Below are positions 1 to 11,500 of a stretch of DNA of 64,000 bases, piece by piece. The notes beneath the pieces were generated by a model. It did no database searches, was not told where the DNA came from, and worked only from the letters and a program-made list of their open reading frames with translations. This DNA comes from Hemerocallis citrina (lineage: Eukaryota; Streptophyta; Magnoliopsida; Asparagales; Asphodelaceae), in assembly GCA_017893485.1 (NCBI GenBank), contig JACEHZ010000207.1, forward strand, positions 806,001-870,000. Reading direction: 5' to 3'. Every line of letters starts with the position of its first letter. The first letter of the stretch is position 1. Made by a program: the position numbers and the translations under genes.

Positions 1-194
1 ACAATTTTATACGAAGACATTTAGTAGATGATACATTTTTTTTGGATTTTGTAGATGAAGAATTAATTCATCATCTACAAAATGAAGAGAATGCATCAAC
101 ATCTCAAGGGTTGGATTTGTCAGCTTCCCAATTGAACCGTATGGATAGAAAAAGAGATCAAATTGCTACGACAATGTGGAATGCGAGACAGTGA
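1..194 (+). pseudogene. ALP1-like PIF/Harbinger transposase, C-terminal end (left copy, cut by window start)
   Basis: The frame reads into the window and stops at TGA 192-194. Its residues are the same as the last 63 of the minus-strand transposase at 4,698-5,930, including HLVDDTFFLDFVDEELIHH and the tail ending MWNARQ. ALP1-like proteins are domesticated or active PIF/Harbinger DDE transposases. Only the tail after the catalytic Glu is present, so it cannot be judged functional or broken from here. It points toward the right-hand copy, making the pair convergent. Confidence 0.8.
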
Positions 195-2580
195 TGTAAT
201 TTGGATAATTATGTATCATTGTAACATTTAATGTTATGATTATAACTGCATTTGTTCCTTTCGTTTTGTTACTGTGTGAGATGGTATCTTGACCAATTGT
301 TGATGTACAGGCATTGCACATGGATTCAATTTTGTTAGCAATGATGGTAAGAAGAATGAATGGAGTTTTCACTAACAGGAAGTGCTTATTATATAATTTT
401 TTACTCACCAAGATGGTGTCAGTCTAGGCAATGATGAAATGCACAACTTATTTTTGAAAGTGTGCCCCCCCCCTTCTGCCTGGTTGTATTGTATATTGGT
501 GCTACTGAAAATATCAAAATTAAGAGTGAATATCCATTGAAATGATGAGAGTTTTTAAGCTGATCCATGGTAATGGTGAGAGTTTTTAAGCTGATCCATA
601 GAAATGATGACAGTTTTTAAGCTGATATGTGGTTTCTGTGATGGCATTATGTGAAGTCCAGCTTGGTTATTATGTGGATTTTTTTCCATTGTACTGAGTG
701 TATGATTGATGAATTCAACTATGGGTGGCGGAGGTGGTGGACACATAATTAGTACTAGTAGGAATGACATTGTAAAAAATGCAGCCCTAGACTAATCTTT
801 ATGATTTATTTGAACAATTGTTATATATAACTGTGTTCTGAGCCTACGACTAATTCAATCCTTCCTGTGATGGGTTTTGCTGCTGCTCATGTACCTTCCG
901 GTGATGGGTATTGCTGCTGCTTATGTGTTCTGATGGCTTCTGTTGGATTGTGATGACTTCTTCTACCTTTACAGGGGATTATGGTATGAATTTCACTTTC
1001 AAAATAACCTTCTTGTTACTATGTTATAATTGTGAAGGCTGTAAAGCCTTCTGATGCTTGTGTTGGGTTCTCATGTTTGGGCAAAATCATTCTAATAAAA
1101 GGATTTTGCACATGTGTCTCAGATGAATCTCAAGATGATGGCTTTATGAACCTACAAAATTTTCCATACTATGTACAATTTTCTTGCTGTGATGGCTTCT
1201 GATGCTGCTCATGGCTTCTGATGACTTCTGATGGATTATGTTGATTTCTGATGCTGTGATGCTTCACATGCTGTGATGGCTTCTGATGCTGTGATGCTTC
1301 TGATGCATGCAGTTTCGGTGGAAGTGCTTCTTGTCATGTTTGTTGTCAGTCTCCATCTAACAGGAAGTGCTTCATTTAAATCTGATTTAAACCACCCTTA
1401 CTCTTTGACCTCTAACAGTCTAGGCAATGATGAAATGGACTAATGAAAGCTTATATTACTCGTGATGGGTAATGCAGTTTCTGATAACTTATTTTGGAAT
1501 AAAAGTCATCATATCCACATTGATCATTTTATATATTGGCCTGGCATTCAAATGCATTAAAATGCATGATTAGAACTAGTTGGCATGGCATTCAAATGCA
1601 GCCCTAGACTAATCTTCGTGTTTTATACAAATATTTTTTTCTATACATGAGTGTTCTGACCCTACGACTAATTGTATCCTATACATAAGTGTTTGTGATG
1701 CTAGTGATGCTAGTGATGCTAGTGAGTAGTGATCACAATCCATCATGAGCCATGAGTATTTGACAAAAAAAATTTGCCCAAGCATGAAAAGCCATCACAA
1801 GCATCGGAAGCCTTCACAGTTATAAGATAGTAACAAGAAGGTTATTTCGAAAGTGAAACTCAAACCTTAATTCCTTATAAAGGAAGAAGAAGCCATCACA
1901 ATCCATCAGAAGCCATCAGAAACCATAAGCAACTGCAGAACTCATCACAGGAAGGTATTGTACACAGTATGGAAATTTTACTATGAAAGTAATCAATGGT
2001 TTAGTTAAATAGCATTTAAAGCCATCATTTCTAGATTCATCTCAGGCACATGTACAATTTTGTGTTTGTTTACTAGTATTTCATAATCCGGAGATGATGA
2101 TGATTTATTCTGATCCGATATAACCTTTGTAGTATTGAAATTTTTGAAATACAAGTAACCACGCGGTGAGCCTTGGGTTCTGATGGTAGTAACCAAACAC
2201 AAATATCTGATAAATTTTGTATATGTCCCTATGATGAATCTGGAGATGATGGCTTATGCTCCTATTTAACTAAACTATTGATTTCTCCTTTTCGTGTAAT
2301 CTCACTGTGTTAAATTAGGCTTCCTATGATGGGTTCTGATGTTGCTCATGGCATCTGATGGCTACTGATGGATTGGGATGGCTTCTTTTTCCTTTATAAG
2401 GGATTAAGGTCTGAGTTTCACTTTTTAAAATTTCCATAGTGTGTACAATTTCCTTCCTGTGATGGCTTATGATGCTGCTCATGGCTTCTGATGGCTTCTG
2501 ATGGAATGTGATGGCTTCATCTTGCTGCACTAAGGGATTAAGGTCTGATTTTCACTTTAAAATTTGAGTTCTTGTTACTA

Positions 2581-2748
2581 TCTATAACTATTACAATGGG
2601 AGAGATGGGGTTGTAAACAAATAAACAATTTTTTATTCCTTAGTGTGTGTGTGTCAACACGTGCAGCGCACGTGTTGGTAGATTTTTTTTGTCATTTTCA
2701 TTCCCCCTCCCTATTTTCCCCACGTGCATCGCACGTGCATTACACTAG
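2581..2748 (+). mobile_element. 168-bp non-autonomous Helitron
   Basis: It starts TCTATAACTATTACAATGGG, ends CTAG, and sits exactly between A (2580) and T (2749), as Helitrons do. The stem CACGTGC/GCACGTG with loop ATC (2721-2737) stands 7 nt before the CTAG end, the usual Helitron 3' hairpin. A second internal stem, CAACACGTGC, is at 2655-2677. An empty site supports the ends: the related unit at about 1,013-1,040 reads CTTGTTACTATGTTATAA without the insert, joining the same two flanks. The 5' end resembles that of the Helitron at 21,567. Confidence 0.88.
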
Positions 2749-4697
2749 TGTTATAAATGTGAAGGCTTCTGATGCTTGTGATGGATTTTCAAGCTTGGGC
2801 AAAATCAGTTTGTGAAATACTAGTAACCAAACACAAATTTTTAATAAATTTTGTACATGTGCCTCTCATGAATCTGGAGATGATGGCTTCTGATCCTATT
2901 TAACTAAACTATTGATTTCTTCCCTTGTCAAAATTTCCATACTGTGTACAATACCTTCCTGTGATGGGTTCTGCAGCTGCTCATGGTTTCTGATGGCTTC
3001 TGATAGATTGTGATGGCTTCTTCTTCCTTCATAAGGGATTTAGGTCTGAGTTTCACTTTCAAAATAACCTTCTTGTTACAATCTTATAACAGTGAAGGCT
3101 TCCGATGCTTGTGATGGCTTCTCATGCTTAGGCAAAAAAAATTGTTAAATACTCATGGCTCATGATGGATTGTGATCACTAGCATCACTACCATCACAAA
3201 CACTTATGTATAGAATACAATTAGTCGTAGGGTCAGAACACTTATGTATAGAAAAAAATGTTTGTATAAAACACGAAGATTAGTCTAGGGCTGCATTTGA
3301 ATGCCATGCCAACTAGTTCTAATCATGCATTTTAATGCATTTGAATGCCAGGCCAATATATAAAATGATCAATGTGGATATGATGACTTTTATTCCAAAA
3401 TAAGTTATCAGAAACTGCATTACCCATCACGAGTAATATAAGCTTTCATTAGTCCATTTCATCATTGCCTAGACTGTTAGAGGTCAAAGAGTAAGGGTGG
3501 TTTAAATCAGATTTAAATGAAGCACTTCCTGTTAGATGGAGACTGACAACAAACATGACAAGAAGCACTTCCACCGAAACTGCATGCATCAGAAGCATCA
3601 CAGCATCAGAAGCCATCACAGCATGTGAAGCATCACAGCATCAGAAATCAACATAATCCATCAGAAGTCATCAGAAGCCATGAGCAGCATCAGAAGCCAT
3701 CACAGCAAGAAAATTGTACATAGTATGGAAAATTTTGTAGGTTCATAAAGCCATCATCTTGAGATTCATCTGAGACACATGTGCAAAATCCTTTTATTAG
3801 AATGATTTTGCCCAAACATGAGAACCCAACACAAGCATCAGAAGGCTTTACAGCCTTCACAATTATAACATAGTAACAAGAAGGTTATTTTGAAAGTGAA
3901 ATTCATACCATAATCCCCTGTAAAGGTAGAAGAAGTCATCACAATCCAACAGAAGCCATCAGAACACATAAGCAGCAGCAATACCCATCACCGGAAGGTA
4001 CATGAGCAGCAGCAAAACCCATCACAGGAAGGATTGAATTAGTCGTAGGCTCAGAACACAGTTATATATAACAATTGTTCAAATAAATCATAAAGATTAG
4101 TCTAGGGCTGCATTTTTTACAATGTCATTCCTACTAGTACTAATTATGTGTCCACCACCTCCGCCACCCATAGTTGAATTCATCAATCATACACTCAGTA
4201 CAATGGAAAAAAATCCACATAATAACCAAGCTGGACTTCACATAATGCCATCACAGAAACCACATATCAGCTTAAAAACTGTCATCATTTCTATGGATCA
4301 GCTTAAAAACTCTCACCATTACCATGGATCAGCTTAAAAACTCTCATCATTTCAATGGATATTCACTCTTAATTTTGATATTTTCAGTAGCACCAATATA
4401 CAATACAACCAGGCAGAAGGGGGGGGGCACACTTTCAAAAATAAGTTGTGCATTTCATCATTGCCTAGACTGACACCATCTTGGTGAGTAAAAAATTATA
4501 TAATAAGCACTTCCTGTTAGTGAAAACTCCATTCATTCTTCTTACCATCATTGCTAACAAAATTGAATCCATGTGCAATGCCTGTACATCAACAATTGGT
4601 CAAGATACCATCTCACACAGTAACAAAACGAAAGGAACAAATGCAGTTATAATCATAACATTAAATGTTACAATGATACATAATTATCCAAATTACA

Positions 4698-5930
4698 TCA
4701 CTGTCTCGCATTCCACATTGTCGTAGCAATTTGATCTCTTTTTCTATCCATACGGTTCAATTGGGAAGCTGACAAATCCAACCCTTGAGATGTTGATGCA
4801 TTCTCTTCATTTTGTAGATGATGAATTAATTCTTCATCTACAAAATCCAAAAAAAATGTATCATCTACTAAATGTCTTCGTATAAAATTGTGAACGGCGC
4901 AACAAGCAGTTACCATTAGAACCTGTTTTGTTGGCTTGTAGTTTGACATATACTTGAAGATAGGAAACCTTTTTTTGAAGACTCGAAAAGTTCTTTCAAT
5001 GACATTTCGTAGCCTTACATGCATTTTGTTAAAAAGTTGTCTATGATGAGTCGGTGCATGATTGGCCCCTTCGAAGTCTTGCAAATGATAAGGCTCACCA
5101 CGGTATGGTGCTAAAAAACCTGTCATATTTGTGTAACTACAATCTACCAAATAATATTTATCATCTGCAGGGATTTGAAACAATCCTTGTGATAATGCAG
5201 TTTGAATTACACGGGAGTCGTTAGCACTTCCTTCCCATCCCGCATAAACAAATGTGAACATCATATCAAAATCACAAGCGGCTAGGACATTTTGCGTTAT
5301 GTGACCCTTTCGTGCCCGACAAGCATTGTGTCGACTAGCGGGTATGCAAGCATCGACTAATGTGCCATCAACAGCACCGATAGCTTCCTACATTATTGAA
5401 TTTAAAAACTACAATATCAGTGTACATTGAAATATTATAAGAATCTAGGTATGCTCGTGGGCACGTGCCCACGACACGTATTTGGAACGATACAATATAT
5501 GAAAAATCATGTAAACAGTAAAGGATGATTTATATAGATGTTTATTTTCTAAAACATACCTTAAATCATGGATAAAAATCCGTGGAACTAGTAATCCTTT
5601 CATGTATACGTGTCGTATTTGGGAGTAATGAGAACTGTTGTTGCACTGGCCAAACCTCTCAACACATCCTTAAAATGTCTGTTTATTGTATGTGTCGAGT
5701 GTTGAAACCGATCAGAAGTCACTCTTTGTATGTGGCTATGACCGACAATATACAAAAAAATGGCGACACTTTCTTCAAGAGACACGCATCTACGTTGGGA
5801 CTCCGACTGCATCTCCTCGAGGTAGTTTCCATTATTCAAAAATTCACACAAAGCCAGACAACAATCTTGATTCATACGGAATATGCGATGGAACTTAGAC
5901 GCGGGACATAATAATTTAATATGAAAGAAT
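4698..5930 (-). pseudogene. PIF/Harbinger ALP1-like DDE transposase pseudogene
   Basis: Two exons are seen. Exon 1 runs from about 5,930 to 5,560 and holds the helix-rich N-terminal domain (LEESVAIFLYIVGHS). Exon 2 runs 5,387-4,698, after a 172-bp GT-AG intron (5,559-5,388). Exon 2 is intact and carries a DDE triad: Asp in GAVDGTLVDACIP, Asp in GWEGSANDSRVI, and Glu in ERTFRVFKKRFPIF. Exon 1 is broken by a one-base frame slip near 5,605-5,610 and by a TGA where FYPWFK is normal (FYP-stop-FK, next to the splice donor). No upstream ATG is visible, so the 5' end is missing or uncertain. The family cuts and pastes DNA with 3-bp TTA/TAA target sites and normally works with a separate Myb-like protein, which is not seen here. 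It is likely a dead copy, though exon 2 is well preserved. Confidence 0.85.
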
Positions 5931-6565
5931 TAATTCATTGAAACACATGGCCCGGTCTTGTCAAAGCCAAAATGAGTAAGAATTTTAAGCAAGCTTTCAT
6001 GTCATCCTAACATCTCCAAGACCAAAATACGCTTAGCTCAGCTCCACGTGAAACAACAATACAACCTTATAATAAACCCTAAAGTCATCACTACTGCTAA
6101 AACTAGATAGTGGAGTTTAATAATTTGTGTAGACCAACCAACGCTTAAATCTCAACCACATATAATTAACACGAAGTCATATATTTAAGGTTTTAAAACT
6201 TGGGATGGGAAGCGGGATCGGGGTTTTCCAAATATTTGGATCGGAATCGGGGATTGGTACTATCCGGTCGGTGTATCGGGCTTTTTGGAACATACATTTT
6301 TTTTTAAATAAAAATAAAAAAATGCTAACATGTTTTTATGATTAAATTATTTTTCAAAATAAGAATTACTTTTAAAAAATGAACTGATGAAATTAAATAA
6401 TTATATTTTCAATACAGACTTGAACATTTTTAATTTCAGAGAATTATTAATGTAGAATAGAACTAAAATAATAAAAATTGGCAATTCAAACAATAAAAAT
6501 CTTATTTACATACAAGGGAAAAAATAAAATATAAACTAGACATGAAATGAATTACTTACACAATT
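5931..6565. other. No gene seen; AT-rich flank
   Basis: I see no coding potential here. About 6,190-6,290 is a GATCGGG-rich patch (for example GGGAAGCGGGATCGGGG) that resembles the patch at 7,497-7,670. The two may be parts of one older repeat into which the element at 6,566 inserted. Confidence 0.4.
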
Positions 6566-7417
6566 GAATTATTTTTTTATAAGACACTTTTTGAAAATAT
6601 TTGCAATAAGAGGACAGTTGCTAAAGTATTTGCGCTCGTGGACTCCACAACTAAACTCGTCGTTCCCAACGGCGAGTTTAGTTGTTTCATGCTCGCCGTT
6701 GGGACACAGCGAGTTTAGTGCTAATTTTTTTTGAAAAACTTGCCGTTCCCAATGGCAAAATTTTTAATGAAGACTCGTCATTCCCAACATTTACACTTGA
6801 CTCGCTGTTGGGAACAGCGAGTTTAGTTCAAAATTTTGAAAGAAGATTCGATGTTCCCAATTGCGAAGACATTTTTACTAGACTCGTTGTTGGGAATGGC
6901 GAGGATGTAGGAAATTTCACGGAGTGAAACACTCTGTTGGACTTGGTGGATTTTCGAAAAAAACTAAATAGAAATTTTTTTTTGAACTAAAACTCACCGT
7001 TCCCAATTGCGAGTCTAGTGTAAATATCTTCGTCGTTGGGAATGGCGAGTCTTTTAAAAAATTAAAAAACGAACTAAACTCGCTGTTCCCAACAGCGAGT
7101 CTAGTGTAAATGTCCTCGCCGTTGGGAAGAGCGAGTCTTCCCCCAAAAAAGTATATATACTTAACTCGTTGTTCCCGACAGCGAGTCTAGTGTAAATGTT
7201 CTCGCCGTTGGAAACGGCGAGTCTTCATTGAAAATTTTGAACTAAACCCGTCGTTTGGAACAACGAGTTTCTATATAAAAAAAAAACTACACTCGCCGTG
7301 TTCCAACGGCGCCGTTGGGAACGGCGAGTTTAGTTGTTGAGTCCACGAGCGCAAATACTTTGGCAAATGTCCTCTTTCTACAAATATTTTTGAAAAGTGG
7401 CATAGAAAAAAAAAATC
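6566..7417. mobile_element. Mutator-like element made of about 15 short hairpins
   Basis: A perfect 9-bp target duplication TACACAATT flanks it (6,557-6,565 and 7,418-7,426), the hallmark of Mutator-like elements. The imperfect terminal inverted repeats span about 110 bp and include TATTTGCGCTCGTGGACTC and its complement. Between them lie roughly 15 variants of one hairpin whose stem is ACTCGCCGTT with a CCC/GGG-type loop, alternating with short AT-rich spacers (for example near 6,655, 6,691, 6,801, 6,882, 7,031, 7,078, 7,114, 7,165 and 7,291). There is no credible coding frame. It is non-autonomous; the hairpin array is its main content. Confidence 0.88.
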
Positions 7418-7426
7418 TACACAATT

Positions 7427-8419
7427 ACATCTTCATTGCTTGGATAAGAGGATCCACATGAATTGAAAATTCAAATATGGATTTTTTTTAATCATAGGAT
7501 CGGTGGTTTCAAGTTGGGATAGGGCCAATCCATCTGATCCAACTGCTAACTCGGCCGACCCCCGAGTTATCTCGTTGATCAAGAGATTTATGGGTTTGTA
7601 TCGGAGCAACCCCTTGAAAAACGATTCGGATCGGCCAAATCGAATTGCGATCGACTTATCTTTAAACCAAGGTTATATCAACCATCCATTTAAATCTAGC
7701 CTCAATAAAATCTCATCCACACATTTCTAGGTCAATTATCCATTGAAAATGTAGACTCAAAATCAAATAATTACCATCTTCTCTCCAGAAAAGGAAAAGA
7801 ATACTACTTTTAAGAATTTCAAGAACGACTTTTCCATATATCAAATAAACAAACTAGGACTCCTCCCATCAATCAAGTGAATTACTACAATCCTACTACA
7901 AGATCAAATGCTAACCAACATAACTTCATATTACAACTCATTTTGATGAGTTCCTTAAATGTGGGGATGGAAACCCTGTTTAAAATGAAAGCGTGATTAT
8001 TAAGCAATTATATCTGTGTAAAGAGAAATGAGAATTCGGCAAGTTATATAGCATTTTCAACCCATCAAAAAAAATCAAGGCTAGAAAATTATTAGTACCT
8101 CTGTAATGAAATACACAAATTAATACAACCTAAAAACTATGCTAAATACTTGCCAGAAAAATAAACAACACCAAGTTGTAGTTCACACAGGTGTCAGTGA
8201 AAATACAAGTTAAAACAGTGGAAACTATTATCTGAGCATTAACCAATAAAGGGAAGTCAATTCATTAAGCAGTTACTGTACATTATAACTGAGCAGGGCA
8301 GGTTGTATCTCTGGGTTTAGCTGATAAATATTTTTTCATCCCTTCAGCTATGGCATCAATTTATGTCTGCAAGAAAGATTGATTCCTAAATATAATTTTA
8401 AATTTTTAAAGATCAATAC
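7427..8419. other. No exon found; possible intron or 3' flank of the SUMO protease gene
   Basis: About 7,497-7,670 is a GATCGG-rich patch related to 6,190-6,290. The rest is AT-rich. I searched the minus strand for the Ulp1 catalytic exons (a His-Trp and a GPF-type Cys segment) and found none. Directly after exon 8 (below 8,420), a possible acceptor near 8,365 would give a stop within two codons. Confidence 0.4.
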
Positions 8420-8519
8420 CTTACAAGTCATTGCTTCTTCAAGTTTATTGTAGAAATAAGTGTTGAATACATAGAACTCCTCTTTTCTCGCAACCATAGA
8501 ATCTGACCTTTGGAGTTGC
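8420..8519 (-). CDS. SUMO protease exon 8 (last exon visible)
   Basis: 100 nt encoding QLQRSDSMVARKEEFYVFNTYFYNKLEEAMTCK in part. The FNTYFY..L motif is a hallmark of Ulp1 proteases. It ends at AAG|GTATTG in phase 0. The exon with the catalytic His would come next and is not found. Confidence 0.85.
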
Positions 8520-11500
8520 CTGCAATACAACCTAGCATTTAACATAATACCAAAAAAGATCCCCAGAATAAGTACATGACAACACTTCAAAAAGAATAGC
8601 TAAGGTCATGATTCACTTATAAGTGAACATTGTATAAGAGAGTTTTAGTTGATGAGGAGAAAGCCAAACTGCTTTAGTATGTACTCAAGCCTTCTCATGC
8701 AACTTATTCTGCTTGGATAAGAGTATAGACAAGTATAATTGTCACTGTTGGCCACCGATATAAGCTTGGATTCATCCATATTTTAGGTTTTGGTGACACA
8801 ACTATATGTACATATTTGATTTTTTGTTGTTACACATGGAAGAATGCGGACTGTAAACTAAATTCAGAAAAACCCCGGTCAGCCAAAATCAATTTACTCC
8901 GCACAATTTCCTTCTTCACACTTTGACTCTCTGAGTTTGGTTTTGGCCATTTCAGGGTGGAGGGGGGAATTATTAACTAATACCATAAAGATGTGTAGAA
9001 AAGTGATTGTTTTACCCCCTTCTTCCTCCCTCTTCCCCTGGTTTCCTGAGAATAGTCGCTAGCACTAACCACAACCACATTCTTCCTCCCCAAAACTCGA
9101 ACGTTCTCCTCTTTCGACCATTGACCCTCCACCACCATCATGAATCTCTTCCTCCCCTAAACCCTAACTTTTTTTTCTCTTTCCTTCAAGGCCACCACCA
9201 CTATTGTCAACGCCCTTCCTTCCAAACCCTGCCCTATATTCTCTTGCTTTCATGGCTACCATCACCACCATCAACCCCATCCTCCAAACACCTAACCTTC
9301 TCTTCCCCTCCCTCCATAGCTGTTATCATCACCACCACACCTACCACCATCAACCCCTTTCCCCACAACCCCTAACCCATCTCTTCTTCCCTATGACCGC
9401 CAGCACCAGCACCTAATTATCTTTTCCTGCTCTAAATTAAATGACTAATTTTAGTTCAAGGATAGATTAGTCCAAATAAATTAACAATACATTGACGGCC
9501 GGGAGAAGCAAAACGAAATCCAGCAAATCAAGTCATGTCTACAAATGATGGTTGGGGTTTTCATTATTCATGATTTAGAAACTGGGGCGAGGGGGGGAAT
9601 GAAATTGAGGGGGATATATTAATTTTGTCGGGGTGGGCAACAAATTTAGCATATATTCTAGAAAAGTGAAATAATTTGGATTTATTCTTCGAACACAGAG
9701 ACAAAAAGAGAAGTTCACCAGAAGAATACTCACTGAATGAAAAAGTTCATTACGGGTGATGACAAAAATGATTCAGGATCTAAGCATTTAAGGTCCGAAT
9801 AAGTTATCTCAACGCATTCTGGGTCATCCCTGTCCAAATAAATGCTATATATTATTACTTTCGACATTGACTAGTCATACATATCGGTCGAAAGGAATCT
9901 ATATGGGCCAATTTTCTAGAGGTGCACCTTGAAGGGTAATACAGTTTGTCCTCCTTCCTACAAAAATAGGTCAACAAGAATATTTTTTAGTACAACAATT
10001 GGGGGAGCCACAAGTCTGGAAAAAAGTTCATATGATTTTAACTTCTACCAATCATCAGAAGCATCTCCACCCTGTATTGAGTTTATAGGTTGTGCATCAT
10101 CATCCAAAAGAACAACATGCTGAACCTGCCTCCAATTGAAAGAATCTTGTCAAGACCCATATAGGAAAATTATAAGTCCATTAATTTGAAAGATTATAAA
10201 AGAACATGCACCAAAATTAAATAACTAAAAAAAAAACTGAAATCACATTTGATTCATGATATAATTGATGAACCCTATTGATGGGCACAAAAAACTAAAA
10301 ATAATAGCGGTGGCATGGAGAAGGTAGGGAAAGATAAGGTTGACCCTTACCTTCCATAAATATAAGTAATATTTACACTTACCCTGTCAGGTGTTTCCAA
10401 ATTTCAAATTTCAAATTCGAAAAATAAAAGATAAAATTTCATTCACTCTATAAAGTAACTGGTGAGACAGTTTTAATGCATTTATAAGAAGGAAATGTTT
10501 GATTGAACATTAACAAAAAAATTAATAAGGAGATTATAACAAAATGTTCTAATATGATATTCTTAATGAGACCATAGAGAATTGGAACAAAAAATAATTA
10601 AAAAGTAAATTTTGTTTTGAGTCCCTCAGTTAACTCTTTGTTAGCAATAAGCCCTTTCACTTTTCACTTTTATCCCATGAAACTATTAAAGATTAGTGCT
10701 ATGCCTCTAAGTACAGTACCCCCCACTTTACAGATTTATAGAAAACAGGATAATGGTAAAAACATAGTACATCTGAAAAATAAAATGTAAATTTGAATGG
10801 AAAGCACGTTTGGTTAGATAAAGAGTTGGAATATCAGCAATACAAAAGAAGAAGAAAAAAATACATTTGTACTGATTATCCATATGCTATTATTCGTTTA
10901 CTTATACTTTTTTTCTAAATGTATTGTTTTTCTACCAAACGTCATTTTCTTATGAGGCTGAAAAATGGAGAGTACCATACTGAGAGGCCTAACATTAATT
11001 TTTAAAAGTTTGGGGTTAAAAGTGAAGGTTTGACAAAATCGAAGGGCTTATCACTATGAAAGTTAAATGATGGGGTTAGTACAAATTTCCCCTAAAATAA
11101 AAATTAATTTGACATAATACGAGATAAAACTGAATGATTATGTTAGCAGACTTTAAGTCAATGCAAATCGACATTTTTTTTCAATCAAGTGACCCTTGGG
11201 ACTAAAGTTGGTGGTTAGATATGATCATGTGAGTTTCAAAAGGCCAGATTAAAGTTCGTACTTAAGCTTCAAAGTTTACACAGATATTGCCAAGATGAGG
11301 ATTAAAACACCGGATAACGTTCAGCTATATGAATAGCACTGTAGAATACAAGTTTAAAATTAACATTAAGCTCTAAGTATTTAACTTCTGAATCTATGGG
11401 AACCATTAATACCATCTAACTGTGAAGTTACTACATATCAGAGTAATCAAAAGATTGTAACAGATTGATCCATGCATGAATGGCAGCATGAATGTCAATT

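Larger units (their letters stand above)
1..4891. repeat. Giant imperfect palindrome (tail-to-tail PIF/Harbinger ends)
   Basis: Base x on the left matches the complement of base 4892-x on the right. The outer arms (about 1-1,620 and 3,270-4,891) look identical wherever I compared them. About 1,621-1,780 shows roughly 3 mismatches in 80 bases, and the inner 500 bases per side diverge further with indels. Each arm starts in the C-terminal coding part of an ALP1-like transposase and runs into non-coding DNA built from degenerate copies of a TGATGGCTTC-type motif. The centre (about 2,250-2,650) is a tandem copy of the same material, not a clean turn. The left arm continues beyond the window. It is either a real inverted duplication or an assembly fold-back; the diverged core argues for a real event. 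Confidence 0.9.

Noticed and set aside
9007..9420. Two overlapping open frames on the plus strand (122 and 70 residues)
   Set aside because: They lie in a CT/CCA-rich low-complexity part of intron 7 of the SUMO protease gene, antisense to it, and give only Pro/His/Ser-rich text.
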